Assembly: GCA_965284315.1 (NCBI GenBank)
Contig: OZ260072.1
Location: 558,001-622,000, forward strand
DNA length: 64,000 nt
Reading direction: 5' to 3'
DNA from: PCRC01 sp017848435
GTDB taxonomy: Bacteria > Pseudomonadota > Gammaproteobacteria > Burkholderiales > Burkholderiaceae_C
Of this stretch, positions 1 through 9,350 are shown piece after piece. The stretch's first letter is position 1. The number at the start of each line of letters is the position of its first letter. A program made the translations under genes and the position numbers. Below the pieces are notes generated by a model. The model was not told the origin of the DNA. It was given only the letters and a program-made list of their open reading frames with translations, and did not search any database.

Positions 1-13
1 GGTCGGTGCAGCT

Positions 14-42
14 GAAAAACAAGGGCTGACAATGCCAGCCCT
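14..42 (-). terminator. Rho-independent terminator after the M23 peptidase gene
   Basis: Arms AGGGCTG (22-28) and CAGCCCT (36-42) form a 7-bp stem with a 7-nt loop. Read on the minus strand, the stem is followed by a T-rich run (TTGTTTTTC). It lies about 60 nt past the stop codon of the minus-strand peptidase gene, so it most likely ends that transcript. Nothing else is seen in 1-101. Confidence 0.7.
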
Positions 43-101
43 GTGCGTGCAAACAGCGCGGATTTTACCTTTGCATGCGCCGTGCACCCGATGGCCCGGC
101 A

Positions 102-1073
102 TCAGCGCCGGTTTTTGGCCTGCGGCTTGGCTGGTAACTCGGCCTTGGCCACGACGGCCTCCGGAATCTTCTCCCCCGCCGCCAGGAATTTCTGCGGATT
201 CTGCGGCACACCGTCCACCAGCACCTCAAAGTGCAAGTGCGGTCCGGTCGAGCGACCGGTGGTGCCCACCTCACCCAACTTCTGGCCACGTTTGATCAAA
301 TCGCCTTTTTTCACGACCACTTTGGACGCATGGGCGTAGCGGGTGACCAGGTCATTGCCATGGTCGATCTCCACCATGTTGCCGTAGGCCGGGTGGTATT
401 CCTGCGCGACCACCACGCCGCCGGCAGCCGACAGGATGGGGGTGCCGGTGTCGGCCTGGAAGTCAATGCCGGTGTGCAGTGCGGTGCGCCCGGTGAACGG
501 GTCAATGCGCCAGCCGAACGCCGAGCCCATGAAGGCTTCGTGCACCGGCGCCTGAGTTGGCACCATGGATTTCTTGATTTTTTGTTCGAACAGCCGGGAC
601 TCAATCACCGTCAGCAGGTCACCACGCTGGTCGGTCAACTGGTCGAGTTCAGACAGGGTGGTCTGCAGTTCTTCAAGACTCAGAGGCCGCCCCGACACCA
701 GAACGCCACCACGACCCGGAGCGGTCTTGATGTCGTTCGGGTTGATGCCCGCCAGACCCGAAACACGTTCGCCCAGCGCCTCCATCTGCAGCACCTTGGC
801 CTGCATTTCACCCAGCTTGCGGGCCATGGCATCGAGGTTTTCACGCATGTAGCGGTCGCGCTGCGCCACTTCGTCCTGCACCACGAGGCGCACCAGTGAG
901 CCGATCACCGGCCAGCCTTCGCGCGCACCCTTGAGAAAGACCAGGTGGTACAGGCCAGCAACCATGGTGGTCAATGCGAACGACGCCACCAAACCTACCG
1001 CCAACAGCTTGCTACCGCTCAAATGAATGGCCCGACTTTTCGCCAGCCATGCATCCGTGATAATCAATTGCAT
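102..1073 (-). CDS. M23 family metallopeptidase (membrane-anchored murein endopeptidase)
   Basis: A 323-aa protein. A short cytoplasmic start is followed by one membrane segment at about residues 22-46, a coiled-coil-like region (about 60-165) and a C-terminal LytM/M23 domain (about 195-298). The zinc ligands are visible as H200-x3-D204 and H281 of the HLH motif at 279-281. Family knowledge: such proteins cleave peptidoglycan cross-links or activate amidases in the periplasm. A basic, Pro/Ala-rich tail follows the domain. The gene is divergent from the DUF721 gene, with only 24 bp between start codons, so the promoters must overlap. Which murein bond it cuts cannot be told from sequence. Confidence 0.9.
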   Translation of the reverse strand: MQLIITDAWLAKSRAIHLSGSKLLAVGLVASFALTTMVAGLYHLVFLKGAREGWPVIGSLVRLVVQDEVAQRDRYMRENLDAMARKLGEMQAKVLQMEALGERVSGLAGINPNDIKTAPGRGGVLVSGRPLSLEELQTTLSELDQLTDQRGDLLTVIESRLFEQKIKKSMVPTQAPVHEAFMGSAFGWRIDPFTGRTALHTGIDFQADTGTPILSAAGGVVVAQEYHPAYGNMVEIDHGNDLVTRYAHASKVVVKKGDLIKRGQKLGEVGTTGRSTGPHLHFEVLVDGVPQNPQKFLAAGEKIPEAVVAKAELPAKPQAKNRR

Positions 1074-1097
1074 CGCGTATCCCTAATTTTCTGGCCC

Positions 1098-1406
1098 ATG
1101 ACACTCCCACGCCCGCCCATGAGACTGGACGAAGCGGCGCGTCATTCACCCACATTTGCGCGGCTTGCAGAACAAGTCGCAGACTCTACACAGCGGCTAC
1201 GGGCGATTGAAAACCTGATTCCCGAAACACTGAGGCCAGCCATCAAGGCCGGCCCTGTGGACGACTCGGCGTGGTGCCTGATCGTTGACAACAGTGCGGT
1301 AGCCGCCAAGGTGAGGCAACTGCTGCCCCTGTTCCAGACCCGTTTGGGCAGTCTGGGCTGGCAGGTTACCTCAATCCGGCTGAAAGTCCAAACGGGCCGG
1401 AGGTGA
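1098..1406 (+). CDS. DUF721 / DciA-like protein
   Basis: A 102-aa protein of the DUF721 family, whose best-known members (DciA) help load the replicative helicase DnaB. The start is ATG 1098, giving MTLPRPPM; a longer frame upstream would overlap the divergent peptidase gene, and a second ATG at 1119 is possible. The fold-typical stretch LGSLGWQVTSIRLKVQ lies near the C-terminus. The N-terminal part (residues about 10-45) is helical and Arg/Gln-rich. It ends just before the convergent tRNA gene. The helicase-loading role is inferred from the family, and the assignment as true DciA is moderate. Confidence 0.75.
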   Translation: MTLPRPPMRLDEAARHSPTFARLAEQVADSTQRLRAIENLIPETLRPAIKAGPVDDSAWCLIVDNSAVAAKVRQLLPLFQTRLGSLGWQVTSIRLKVQTGRR

Positions 1407-1412
1407 AAAAAA

Positions 1413-1488
1413 TGGTGCCGATTGTCGGAATCGAACTGACGACCTACCGCTTACAAGGCGGTTGCTCTACCAACTGAGCTAAATCGGC
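1413..1488 (-). tRNA. tRNA-Thr (anticodon UGU)
   Basis: A 76-nt cloverleaf on the minus strand. The acceptor stem GCCGATT pairs with AATCGGC, the D-loop reads AGCTCAGTTGGTAGAGC, the anticodon loop CTTGTAA carries TGT, and the T-loop is GTTCGATTC. The 3' CCA is encoded (TGG at 1413-1415 on plus). A run of seven T follows the CCA on the minus strand (1406-1412) and is a likely terminator. It lies 31 nt after sspB on the same strand, so it may be co-transcribed or use a weak -10 (TAGAAT, minus strand, 1499-1504). Confidence 0.97.
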
Positions 1489-1519
1489 GAAAAACGGGAT
1501 TCTACAGAAAGAAAACCGG

Positions 1520-2029
1520 CTACTTGACCCGCTTCAGCGCAGGCCGAGGTCCCGCAGGCGGTTTGGGTGGGTCACCATCGCTGTCTGGCGACACCACGCC
1601 AGCCCCGATGGGCACCACATTGCCGTCGCCCCGGTCGTCCAGTTTACCGACGGGTGAGGCCACGGCCGTCATGCCGGTCAGCGGTGCAGGGCCAGCACTG
1701 ACCACCGGGGTGGGCCCGGGAAACGCCATCCCTTGGCCGTTTTCGCGGGCATAGATGGCAATGACGTGGTCAATCGGAACGACAATTTCGCGGGCGGTAC
1801 CACCGAAGCGGGCGCGAAATTCAATGAACTCGTTGCCCAGCTTGAGAGCGCTTGTGGCGTCAAAGCTGATGTTGAGCACGATCTCGTTGTTCTTGACATG
1901 CTCACGCGGCACCTGAACGGTGTGGTCCACCTGCACAGCCACATAGGGCGTGAAGCCATTGTCAGTGCACCAGTCGTACAGCGCCCGTATCAGGTACGGG
2001 CGTGTGGACGGCAAATCGGTCGGACCCAT
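1520..2029 (-). CDS. sspB: ClpXP protease specificity-enhancing factor SspB
   Basis: A 169-aa protein that delivers ssrA-tagged and other substrates to ClpXP. The N-terminal about 110 residues match the substrate-binding fold: PYLIRALYDWC at the start, then VPREHVKNNEIVLNIS and the FRARFGG loop. A long Gly/Pro/Asp-rich linker (about 113-160) leads to the basic C-terminal tail RPALKRVK, which fits the conserved ClpX-docking (XB) motif. The start is set by a purine-rich RBS (AGAAGGG) a few nt upstream. It follows sspA with a 13-nt gap, so the two are translationally close and probably one operon. Confidence 0.93.
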   Translation of the reverse strand: MGPTDLPSTRPYLIRALYDWCTDNGFTPYVAVQVDHTVQVPREHVKNNEIVLNISFDATSALKLGNEFIEFRARFGGTAREIVVPIDHVIAIYARENGQGMAFPGPTPVVSAGPAPLTGMTAVASPVGKLDDRGDGNVVPIGAGVVSPDSDGDPPKPPAGPRPALKRVK

Positions 2030-2042
2030 GTGCCCTTCTGCC

Positions 2043-2654
2043 TTACTTGCGCATCACCTTTTCGGACGGCGTCAACGCCTCGATGTAGGCGGGGCGCGAG
2101 AAGATGCGTTCGGCGTATTTGAGCAGCGGCGCAGCGTTCTTGCTGAGGTCAATGCCGTAGTAGTCCAGGCGCCACAACAGCGGTGCAATGGCGACGTCGA
2201 GCATCGAGAAGTTGTCACCCAGCATGTACTTGTTCTTCAAGAAGACCGGTGCCAGTTGGGTCAGGCGATCACGGATGTGGGCGCGGGCTTTTTCAAGGGC
2301 TTTCTCATTGCTCTTGGAAGCGCGCGACTCCAGCAGGCCAACGTGCACAAACAGCTCTTTCTCGAAATTCAGCAGAAACAGCCGAACGCGGGCGCGGTCC
2401 ACCGGGTCACCGGGCATCAGCTGGGGATGCGGAAAACGCTCGTCGATGTACTCGTTGATGATGTTCGACTCGTACAGAATCAGATCACGTTCAACCAGGA
2501 TGGGTACCTGGCCGTAGGGATTCATCACGCTGATGTCTTCGGGCTTGTTGTAAAGGTCGACATCCCGGATTTCAAAATCCATGCCCTTTTCAAACAACAC
2601 AAAGCGGCAGCGGTGGGAAAAAGGGCAGGTCGTCCCTGAGTAAAGCACCATCAT
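2043..2654 (-). CDS. sspA: stringent starvation protein A (GST-fold RNA polymerase-associated protein)
   Basis: A 203-aa protein. It has an N-terminal thioredoxin-like GST domain (residues about 1-80, with TTCPFSHRCRFVL and PYGQVPIL) and an all-helical C-terminal domain (about 85-195). SspA homologues bind RNA polymerase and act on stress and stationary-phase genes; the GST fold is kept without typical GST activity. An AGGAG RBS lies 8 nt before the first of two tandem ATGs. A strong terminator (2675-2707) separates it from petC upstream, so sspA-sspB expression must come from readthrough or from a promoter inside that short gap. Confidence 0.93.
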   Translation of the reverse strand: MMVLYSGTTCPFSHRCRFVLFEKGMDFEIRDVDLYNKPEDISVMNPYGQVPILVERDLILYESNIINEYIDERFPHPQLMPGDPVDRARVRLFLLNFEKELFVHVGLLESRASKSNEKALEKARAHIRDRLTQLAPVFLKNKYMLGDNFSMLDVAIAPLLWRLDYYGIDLSKNAAPLLKYAERIFSRPAYIEALTPSEKVMRK

Positions 2655-2674
2655 GGCGGAGGCTCCTAAAAATC

Positions 2675-2707
2675 AAAAAGAGTGACTGCGCAGAACGCAG
2701 CCACTCT
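2675..2707 (-). terminator. Rho-independent terminator after petC
   Basis: Arms AGAGTGACTGCG (2679-2690) and CGCAGCCACTCT (2696-2707) give a 12-bp stem with one G-T wobble and a 5-nt loop. On the minus strand it is followed by TTTTTGATTTTT. It sits between petC and sspA and should end the petABC transcript. Confidence 0.85.
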
Positions 2708-2745
2708 GGGAGGCTGGACGGTGAACCAGTCCAGACCAGGCGGTT

Positions 2746-3504
2746 TTACTTGATGTCTTTCCAGTAAGCCGCATTCAAACGCCACGCGATGAGGGTGAAC
2801 ACCATGAGGAACAGCAGTACCCAGACGCCCAGCTGCACCCGGGTCTTCTGAACCGGTTCGCTCATCCAGGCCAAGTAGTTAACCAGGTCACCCATGGCTT
2901 CGTCGAAGCGAACCGGCGTCATCGTGCCGGGCTTGACCTGCTCCCAGCCCTTGAAGACCTTGGTGGTGTGGCCGTGCTCGACCACGGTGTCAAACACCGG
3001 GCGGCGCTCGCCTTGCAGCTCCCACATCACATGGGGCATGCCCACGCTTGGGAAGGCAAGGTTGTTCCAGCCGGTTTCCTTGCTGTCGTCACGGTAGTAG
3101 GTGCGCAGGTAGGTGTAGAGGTAGTCGGTACCGGTGCCCTTGCTGACATCGGAGCGTGAACGCGCGACCAGGGTCAGGTCAGGGGGGACACCACCAAACC
3201 AGTCTTTGGCGTTCTTGGGGTCAATCGTCGCCTTCATGGTTTCACCGACCTTGTCGGTGGTGAACAGCAGGTTTTCCTTGATCTGCGCCTCGGTCAGGCC
3301 AATGTCTTTCAGCCGGTTGAAGCGCATGAAGGCTGCCGAATGGCAGTTCAGGCAGTAATTGGTAAACAGCTTGGCGCCGTTTTGCAGGGCGACCAGGTCG
3401 TTCAGTTTGTTGGGCGCCTTGTCCCAGGCAATGCCGTCGCTTGCAGCAGAAACGGACGTCACAACGCCCAGCATCAGGGCAAGCGTGCAGAGGAATTTTT
3501 TCAT
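2746..3504 (-). CDS. petC: cytochrome c1, bc1 complex
   Basis: A 252-aa haem subunit of ubiquinol-cytochrome c reductase, which passes electrons from the Rieske centre to soluble cytochrome c. It has a Sec signal peptide (about 1-20, ending VSA), a c-type haem motif CLNCH at 51-55, and a C-terminal membrane anchor (about 224-244) followed by the short tail YWKDIK. The length matches beta-proteobacterial cytochrome c1. It is the last gene of petA-petB-petC, 17 nt after petB, and is followed by a terminator. Haem attachment would rely on the ResB/CcsB system encoded at 49.8-53.3 kb. Confidence 0.96.
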   Translation of the reverse strand: MKKFLCTLALMLGVVTSVSAASDGIAWDKAPNKLNDLVALQNGAKLFTNYCLNCHSAAFMRFNRLKDIGLTEAQIKENLLFTTDKVGETMKATIDPKNAKDWFGGVPPDLTLVARSRSDVSKGTGTDYLYTYLRTYYRDDSKETGWNNLAFPSVGMPHVMWELQGERRPVFDTVVEHGHTTKVFKGWEQVKPGTMTPVRFDEAMGDLVNYLAWMSEPVQKTRVQLGVWVLLFLMVFTLIAWRLNAAYWKDIK

Positions 3505-3521
3505 TTTTTAACTCCGACCCA

Positions 3522-4931
3522 TCAGTGCGCGGCAAAGGTGACACGGTCTGGCACCGTTTTGAACTCGCCCAGGCGGCTCCACCATGGCATCAGCAGAAAG
3601 AAGCCAAAGTAAAACAGCGTGCCCACCTGCGAAACCCGCTCGCCAATCGCCGACGGCGCTTGTACACCCAAGTAACCGAGCACGAAGAAGTTGATCACGA
3701 AAATGCCGTACAGGTACTTGTGCCAGTCGGGGCGGTAGCGGATCGACTTGACCGGGCTGTTGTCCAGCCAGGGCAGGAAGAACAGGATGACCACGGCGCC
3801 GCCCATGCCGACCACGCCCCAGAATTTCGCGTCAATGGCCAACATGCACAGCACGAGGCCGACCGCAGCGGCCACGATGGCCCCCTTGAACAAACCCGAC
3901 AGTTTGGTTTTCAGCACGCCCAGGGCAGCTCCGGCCACCACACAGGCGATCAAGGCGTACATCATCTCGGTGGTGATGGCACGCAGCACCGAGTAGTACG
4001 GTGTGAAATACCAGACCGGCGCAATGTGTGCAGGCGTCTTCAACGGGTCAGCCGGAATGAAGTTGTTGAACTCCAGGAAGTAGCCGCCAAGGGTTGGCGC
4101 AAAGAAGATCACGGCGCTGAAAGCCATCAGGAACACACTGACGCCGAGGATGTCGTGCACCGTGTAGTACGGGTGGAACGGGATGCCGTCGAGCGGGTGG
4201 CCGTTGGCGTCTTTGGGGGCTTTGGGGCCCTTGATTTCAACACCGTCCGGGTTGTTGGAGCCGACTTCGTGCAACGCGATGATGTGCGCAGCCACCAAAC
4301 CCAGCAGCACCAGTGGCACGGCAATGACGTGGAAACTGAAGAAGCGGTTCAGGGTGGCGTCACCAACCACGTAATCGCCGCGGATCAGCAACGCGAGGTC
4401 AGGACCAACGAATGGAATGGCAGAGAACAGGTTGACGATCACCTGGGCACCCCAGTAGCTCATTTGGCCCCAAGGCAGGAGGTAGCCCATGAAGGCTTCG
4501 GCCATCAGGCACAGGAAAATCGCGCAGCCGAACACCCAAACCAGTTCACGTGGCTTGCGGTAGCTGCCGTAGAGCAGCCCACGGAACATGTGCAGGTAGA
4601 CCACCACAAAGAAAGCCGAGGCGCCGGTGGAGTGCATGTAACGCACCAGCCAGCCCCAGGGCACGTCACGCATGATGTACTCCACGGAGGCAAACGCGGT
4701 GGCCGCGTCTGGCTTGTAGTGCATGACCAGGAAGATGCCGGTGACGATCTGGATCACCAGCACCAGCAGGGCCAGCGAACCAAAGAAATACCAGAAATTG
4801 AAGTTCTTGGGTGCGTAGTACTCGGACAGGTGTTCCTTGTACAGCTTGCTGGCGGGGAAACGGTTGTCCACCCAGTTCAGCAGTTTTTCGCCAGCGCTGG
4901 CGTTCGGGGAGATGGTTTTGAATTCAGCCAT
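3522..4931 (-). CDS. petB: cytochrome b, bc1 complex
   Basis: A 469-aa integral membrane subunit that carries the two b haems and the Qo/Qi quinone sites. Many membrane helices are evident. The histidine-containing helices include YMHSTGASAFFVVVYLHMFRG and FFSFHVIAVPLVLLGLVAAH, and the Qo-site region is visible around GYLLPWGQMSYWGAQV and the PVWYF segment (not the canonical PEWY). It is a full-length, fused cytochrome b (not split into b6 plus subunit IV). It lies between petA (23-nt gap) and petC in one operon. Confidence 0.96.
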   Translation of the reverse strand: MAEFKTISPNASAGEKLLNWVDNRFPASKLYKEHLSEYYAPKNFNFWYFFGSLALLVLVIQIVTGIFLVMHYKPDAATAFASVEYIMRDVPWGWLVRYMHSTGASAFFVVVYLHMFRGLLYGSYRKPRELVWVFGCAIFLCLMAEAFMGYLLPWGQMSYWGAQVIVNLFSAIPFVGPDLALLIRGDYVVGDATLNRFFSFHVIAVPLVLLGLVAAHIIALHEVGSNNPDGVEIKGPKAPKDANGHPLDGIPFHPYYTVHDILGVSVFLMAFSAVIFFAPTLGGYFLEFNNFIPADPLKTPAHIAPVWYFTPYYSVLRAITTEMMYALIACVVAGAALGVLKTKLSGLFKGAIVAAAVGLVLCMLAIDAKFWGVVGMGGAVVILFFLPWLDNSPVKSIRYRPDWHKYLYGIFVINFFVLGYLGVQAPSAIGERVSQVGTLFYFGFFLLMPWWSRLGEFKTVPDRVTFAAH

Positions 4932-4954
4932 GGTGTGCTCTAAGGTGAACGGTG

Positions 4955-5551
4955 TCAGGCTTGCTTGTCTTCGCCAATCAGCAGGCGGTTGTCAGACAAA
5001 TACATGTGGGGTGGCACTTCCAGGTTGTCGGGGGCTGGCTTGTTCTTGAAAACGCGGCCGGCCATGTCGAAGGTGGAGCCATGGCAGGGGCACAGGAAAC
5101 CACCTTGCCAGTCGTCGGGCAAGGAGGCCTGGGCGCCGGGCTGGAATTTGTCGGACGGCGAGCAGCCGAGGTGCGAGCAAATGCCCACGCCCACAAACAC
5201 GTCCGGCTTGATCGAACGGTGCTGGTTTTTGGCGTAGGCAGGCGTTGGGTAGGTCTTGCGGTCGGAATTTGGATCGGCCAGCTGGGCCTCGGTCTTGGCC
5301 AGCGACCCCAGCTGCTCGGGCGTGCGCTTCATGATCCACACCGGCTTGCCGCGCCACTCGACTGTGAGCTTTTCACCCGGTTTCAAAGCGGAAATATCCA
5401 CTTCTACCGCCGCACCAGCGGCTTTTGCACGCTCGGACGGCTGGAAGGTGCTGACGAAGGGAACGGCCACCGCCAGACCGCCGGCCGCGCCGGCGCACGT
5501 GGAAGCAATCAACCATGTCCGTTTGCTGTTATCAACTGGGGTGCTGCTCAT
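4955..5551 (-). CDS. petA: ubiquinol-cytochrome c reductase Rieske iron-sulfur subunit
   Basis: A 198-aa Rieske protein. It has an N-terminal membrane anchor (about 12-32), preceded by KRTWL in place of a classical twin-arginine pair. A hinge leads to the 2Fe-2S domain, whose cluster motifs CSHLGC and CPCHGSTFD supply two Cys and two His. The start chosen is ATG 5551 (MSSTPVDNSK); the same frame stays open far upstream but runs antisense through mscL and is not real. It is the first gene of petABC. Rieske proteins are usually Tat-exported; tatABC lies 4 kb away. Confidence 0.95.
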   Translation of the reverse strand: MSSTPVDNSKRTWLIASTCAGAAGGLAVAVPFVSTFQPSERAKAAGAAVEVDISALKPGEKLTVEWRGKPVWIMKRTPEQLGSLAKTEAQLADPNSDRKTYPTPAYAKNQHRSIKPDVFVGVGICSHLGCSPSDKFQPGAQASLPDDWQGGFLCPCHGSTFDMAGRVFKNKPAPDNLEVPPHMYLSDNRLLIGEDKQA

Positions 5552-5592
5552 GGGATTCTCTATGCTCGAATTTGAATAAGGGTCAACCCAGG

Positions 5593-5622
5593 ATTCTAGC
5601 TGAGCGCGTGGGGGCAATTCAA
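5593..5622 (-). promoter_or_regulatory. candidate sigma-70 promoter of petABC
   Basis: On the minus strand TTGAAT (5617-5622) is followed after 18 nt by TAGAAT (5593-5598). These match the sigma-70 consensus at 4/6 and 5/6 positions. Transcription would start about 35 nt before the petA ATG. No operator is recognised. A plus-strand TTGACA (5637-5642) nearby could be the -35 of mscL. Confidence 0.45.
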
Positions 5623-5695
5623 ATACCACTTGCCCCTTGACACAGTGAGCCAGTTGGGAATACTGGCGCCTCCAAAACACACCGGGGAGCAGACA

Positions 5696-6124
5696 ATGAG
5701 CATGCTGGACGAGTTCAAGGCATTTGCAATCAAGGGCAACGTGGTGGACCTGGCGGTGGGCGTCATCATCGGCGCTGCATTCGGCAAGATTGTGGACTCG
5801 GTGGTGAGCGACCTGATTCTGCCGCTGGTGGGCAGCGTGATTGGCAAGCTGGATTTTTCCAACCTGTTTGTGGTCCTCGGAGCAGTGCCAACCGGCACGG
5901 CCATGACACTCGACGCGCTGAAGAAGGCCGGTGTACCGGTGTTTGCCTATGGCAATTTCATCACCGTGGCGGTGAACTTCCTGATTCTGGCCTTCATCAT
6001 CTTCCTGATGGTCAAGCAGATCAACCGGCTGAAGCGCGAGGCCCCGGCAGAAGCGCCGGCGCCTGCCGCGACCCCGGAAGACATCTTGCTGCTGCGCGAA
6101 ATCCGCGACAACCTGAAAAAATAA
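5696..6124 (+). CDS. mscL: large-conductance mechanosensitive channel
   Basis: A 142-aa homopentameric inner-membrane channel that opens on membrane tension to release solutes after hypo-osmotic shock. It has an amphipathic N-terminus (MSMLDEFKAFAIKGN), TM1 (about 15-42, with the family signature VDLAVGVIIGAAFGKIV), a periplasmic loop, TM2 (about 74-98) and a C-terminal helix ending LREIRDNLKK. ATG 5696 is preceded by a good RBS (GGGGAG, 5684-5689); an upstream in-frame ATG at 5630 is less likely. A consensus -35 TTGACA lies at 5637 but the -10 is poor. The stop is 13 nt from the convergent pdxA stop. Confidence 0.96.
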   Translation: MSMLDEFKAFAIKGNVVDLAVGVIIGAAFGKIVDSVVSDLILPLVGSVIGKLDFSNLFVVLGAVPTGTAMTLDALKKAGVPVFAYGNFITVAVNFLILAFIIFLMVKQINRLKREAPAEAPAPAATPEDILLLREIRDNLKK

Positions 6125-6137
6125 GCCGACGCCCCCG

Positions 6138-7166
6138 TCAGGCGCACATCGCACGGGCCATCTGCACGGCAGCCACCAGGCTGGCGGCGTCGGCGGTACC
6201 GGTGCCAGCGATGTCAAACGCGGTGCCGTGGTCCGGGCTGGTGCGCACCAGCGGCAACCCAAGCGTGACATTCACACCCTGCTCCACCCCCAGGTACTTG
6301 ACCGGGATCAAGCCCTGGTCGTGGTACATCGCCACCACCACGTCAAACTCGCCTTGCCGGGCGCGCATGAACACAGTGTCAGGGGCATAAGGGCCGCTGA
6401 CCTGCAGACCCGCCGCCTGCGCATCGGCCACCGCCGGGGCGATGGCGTCGCGCTCTTCCGATCCGAACAAACCATCCTCGCCTGCATGGGGGTTCAGCCC
6501 GGCCACCGCGATCCTCGGTGCGCGGCGCAACACGGCGCTCAGCGCGGCGTGGGTGATGTGCAGCGTCTGCAGCACGTTGGCGCGCGTCACCGCGTCAATC
6601 GCCTGGCGCAGCGACACATGGATGCTCACCAGCACGGTACGCAGCTCGGGGTTGGCCAACATCATGCGCACCGGTACCTCGCTCACTGGCCGCCCCGCAA
6701 ATGCGGCGGCCTCGGCCTGCAGCAGCTCGGTGTGCCCGGGGAAAGTCTCGCCAGCAGCGGCCAATGCGGCCTTGTGCAGGGGTGCGGTCACCATGGCAGC
6801 CACGTCGCCACGCAGCGTGGCATTGGCGGCCCAGCGCACGGTGGCGGCGGCATGCGCTCCTGCAGCCGATTGCACCCGGCTGAAAGCCGGCAACTGGTCT
6901 GGCATCAAGGCAGGCACCACCTGCAGCACCGGCACGCAGCGCGGAGGGGCGTGCCATGCCTCTGCCGGCGACATGATCTGGCAAACGGGCAATGACACCC
7001 GGCCTGCACCGGTGGTACAAGCGGCACCGCGGCGCATCACCGCGACGTCGCCCGCCACAAAACAGCCACGCAGGAGGTCTGGCGCGTCGCGAAAGGCTTT
7101 GGCGACGATTTCGGGGCCAATGCCAGCGGGGTCGCCCGGCGTGATGGCGATCATGCCTGCACTCAT
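6138..7166 (-). CDS. pdxA: 4-hydroxythreonine-4-phosphate dehydrogenase
   Basis: A 342-aa enzyme of pyridoxal-5'-phosphate synthesis. It oxidises 4-phospho-hydroxythreonine with NAD; the product condenses with deoxyxylulose phosphate through PdxJ. The family start motif ITPGDPAGIGPEI is at residues 8-20. Metal-binding histidines appear in FPGHTELLQ (H145), in the NPHAGEDG segment and in MYHDQG. The length is typical. It follows the Nif3-family gene by 38 nt on the same strand and may be co-transcribed with it. Confidence 0.95.
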   Translation of the reverse strand: MSAGMIAITPGDPAGIGPEIVAKAFRDAPDLLRGCFVAGDVAVMRRGAACTTGAGRVSLPVCQIMSPAEAWHAPPRCVPVLQVVPALMPDQLPAFSRVQSAAGAHAAATVRWAANATLRGDVAAMVTAPLHKAALAAAGETFPGHTELLQAEAAAFAGRPVSEVPVRMMLANPELRTVLVSIHVSLRQAIDAVTRANVLQTLHITHAALSAVLRRAPRIAVAGLNPHAGEDGLFGSEERDAIAPAVADAQAAGLQVSGPYAPDTVFMRARQGEFDVVVAMYHDQGLIPVKYLGVEQGVNVTLGLPLVRTSPDHGTAFDIAGTGTADAASLVAAVQMARAMCA

Positions 7167-7204
7167 CGGTGCAGACCAGCAGCAAGCAACGTGGAGGTCA
7201 TGTC

Positions 7205-7960
7205 CTATGCGGGGTTGTCGATGTCGATGAACTGGTGCGACAGGCCCAGCTGCGCCGCCACATGGCCAGCCACCGCAGGGGCGCCGTAGCGCTCGGTCGC
7301 GTGGTGGCCGCAGGCCAGGTAGGCGACGCCCATTTCGCGGGCGTAATGGGCCTGGGGTTCAGAGATTTCACCGGTGATGAAGGCGTCGGCCCCGGCGGCA
7401 ATGGCGGCCTCGAAATAGCTTTGCGCACCACCGGTGCACCAGGCCACACGGCGGATGGCACCGGGACCGGCCCCCACGCAGGTGACCTGCCGGCCCAGCG
7501 CGGCGGCGGTGTGCTCGGCGAGGGCCTCGGCATTGGCGAACGCGCCGCAGGCGGGTACGCCCAGACACCCCAGCTCCTGCTCGCCAAACCGGGTGTCTGG
7601 TGTGAGCCCGAGCACGCGCCCCAACTGGGCGTTGTTGCCGAATTCGGCGTGCGCGTCCAGCGGCAGGTGGTAAGCGAACAGGTTGATGTCGTGCGCCAGC
7701 AGCAGGGCCAGGCGCTGCTTCATCCAGCCGGTGACGCGGCCGTCGTGGCCGCGCCAGAACAGGCCGTGGTGGACAAAAATGGCGTCCGCCTGCGCGGCAA
7801 TGGCGGCCTCGATCAGCGCGCGGCTGGCGGTCACCCCCGAGACGATGTGGCGCACCTCGGCCTGGCCCTCGACCTGCAGGCCGTTGGGGCCGTAGTCGCG
7901 GAAGCGGGCGGGTTCGAGCAGGGCGTCAAAGGCCTGCAACAGGTGGTGGCGGTCGGTCAT
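7205..7960 (-). CDS. Nif3-like dinuclear metal centre hexameric protein (GTP cyclohydrolase 1 type 2 family)
   Basis: A 251-aa protein of the Nif3/YbgI family, which forms toroidal hexamers with a dinuclear metal site; its cellular role is unclear. Metal-binding motifs include IFVHHGLFW in the first half, and GEISEPQAHYARE with ACGHHATERYG near the C-terminus. The start used is ATG 7960 (MTDRHHLLQAFDALLEP), which aligns with the usual start; the frame is open 24 codons further upstream. It is divergent from the protease gene at 8100. The name GTP cyclohydrolase comes from one homologue and should not be taken as proven. Confidence 0.88.
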   Translation of the reverse strand: MTDRHHLLQAFDALLEPARFRDYGPNGLQVEGQAEVRHIVSGVTASRALIEAAIAAQADAIFVHHGLFWRGHDGRVTGWMKQRLALLLAHDINLFAYHLPLDAHAEFGNNAQLGRVLGLTPDTRFGEQELGCLGVPACGAFANAEALAEHTAAALGRQVTCVGAGPGAIRRVAWCTGGAQSYFEAAIAAGADAFITGEISEPQAHYAREMGVAYLACGHHATERYGAPAVAGHVAAQLGLSHQFIDIDNPA

Positions 7961-8015
7961 GGGCGTTTGAAAGAACTCCAGTGCGCATTGTCTGTGAAAT
8001 GGCCGCGTCACCCCC

Positions 8016-8042
8016 TTGCATGGGGCAAGCACCGCCTACAAT
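8016..8042 (+). promoter_or_regulatory. weak candidate promoter for the DegS-like protease gene
   Basis: A good -10 (TACAAT, 8037-8042) is preceded by an imperfect -35 (TTGCAT, 8016-8021) at a short 15-nt spacing. The predicted leader of about 50 nt holds a small hairpin, CGCCAC/GTGGCG. Confidence 0.3.
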
Positions 8043-8099
8043 TTCGCTTCACGCGCTGCGCCACACCGATGTGGCGGGCGCGCCAACCCGAAAGTCGGC

Positions 8100-9242
<1,143 letters not shown>

Positions 9243-9282
9243 ACGGAGAGTTGCCGCTGCAACCCCACGTCCTGTTGCTCAC

Positions 9283-9342
9283 TTTTTAATAGCTAAACCG
9301 CCAGATTCCACTAAGGCTCAAGCCACATTGGGCTTGAAAAAA
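9283..9342 (+). repeat. dispersed intergenic repeat, copy A
   Basis: One of seven related elements of about 60 bp in this window. The core ATAGCTAAACCGCCAGATTC is followed by CACTAAGGCTCAAGCC and GGGCTTGAAAA. It lies between the convergent protease and tatC genes and overlaps neither. CAAGCC/GGCTTG can form a small hairpin, but no T-run follows on either strand, so it is not a clear terminator. Confidence 0.75.
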
Positions 9343-9350
9343 CCAGGAAA

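Noticed and set aside
5637..5662. A strong mscL promoter beginning at the consensus TTGACA
   Set aside because: The best -10 candidates are at 14 or 16 nt with poor matches. It is mentioned only as a possibility with the petA promoter and mscL entries.
4955..6271. A 438-codon frame extending petA upstream through mscL
   Set aside because: The extra N-terminal part is antisense to mscL. A Rieske protein starting at 5551 has the right length, anchor and operon position.
9316..9337. CAAGCC/GGCTTG hairpin in repeat copy A as a terminator between the protease gene and tatC
   Set aside because: No T-run follows it on either strand; it is better explained as part of the dispersed repeat.
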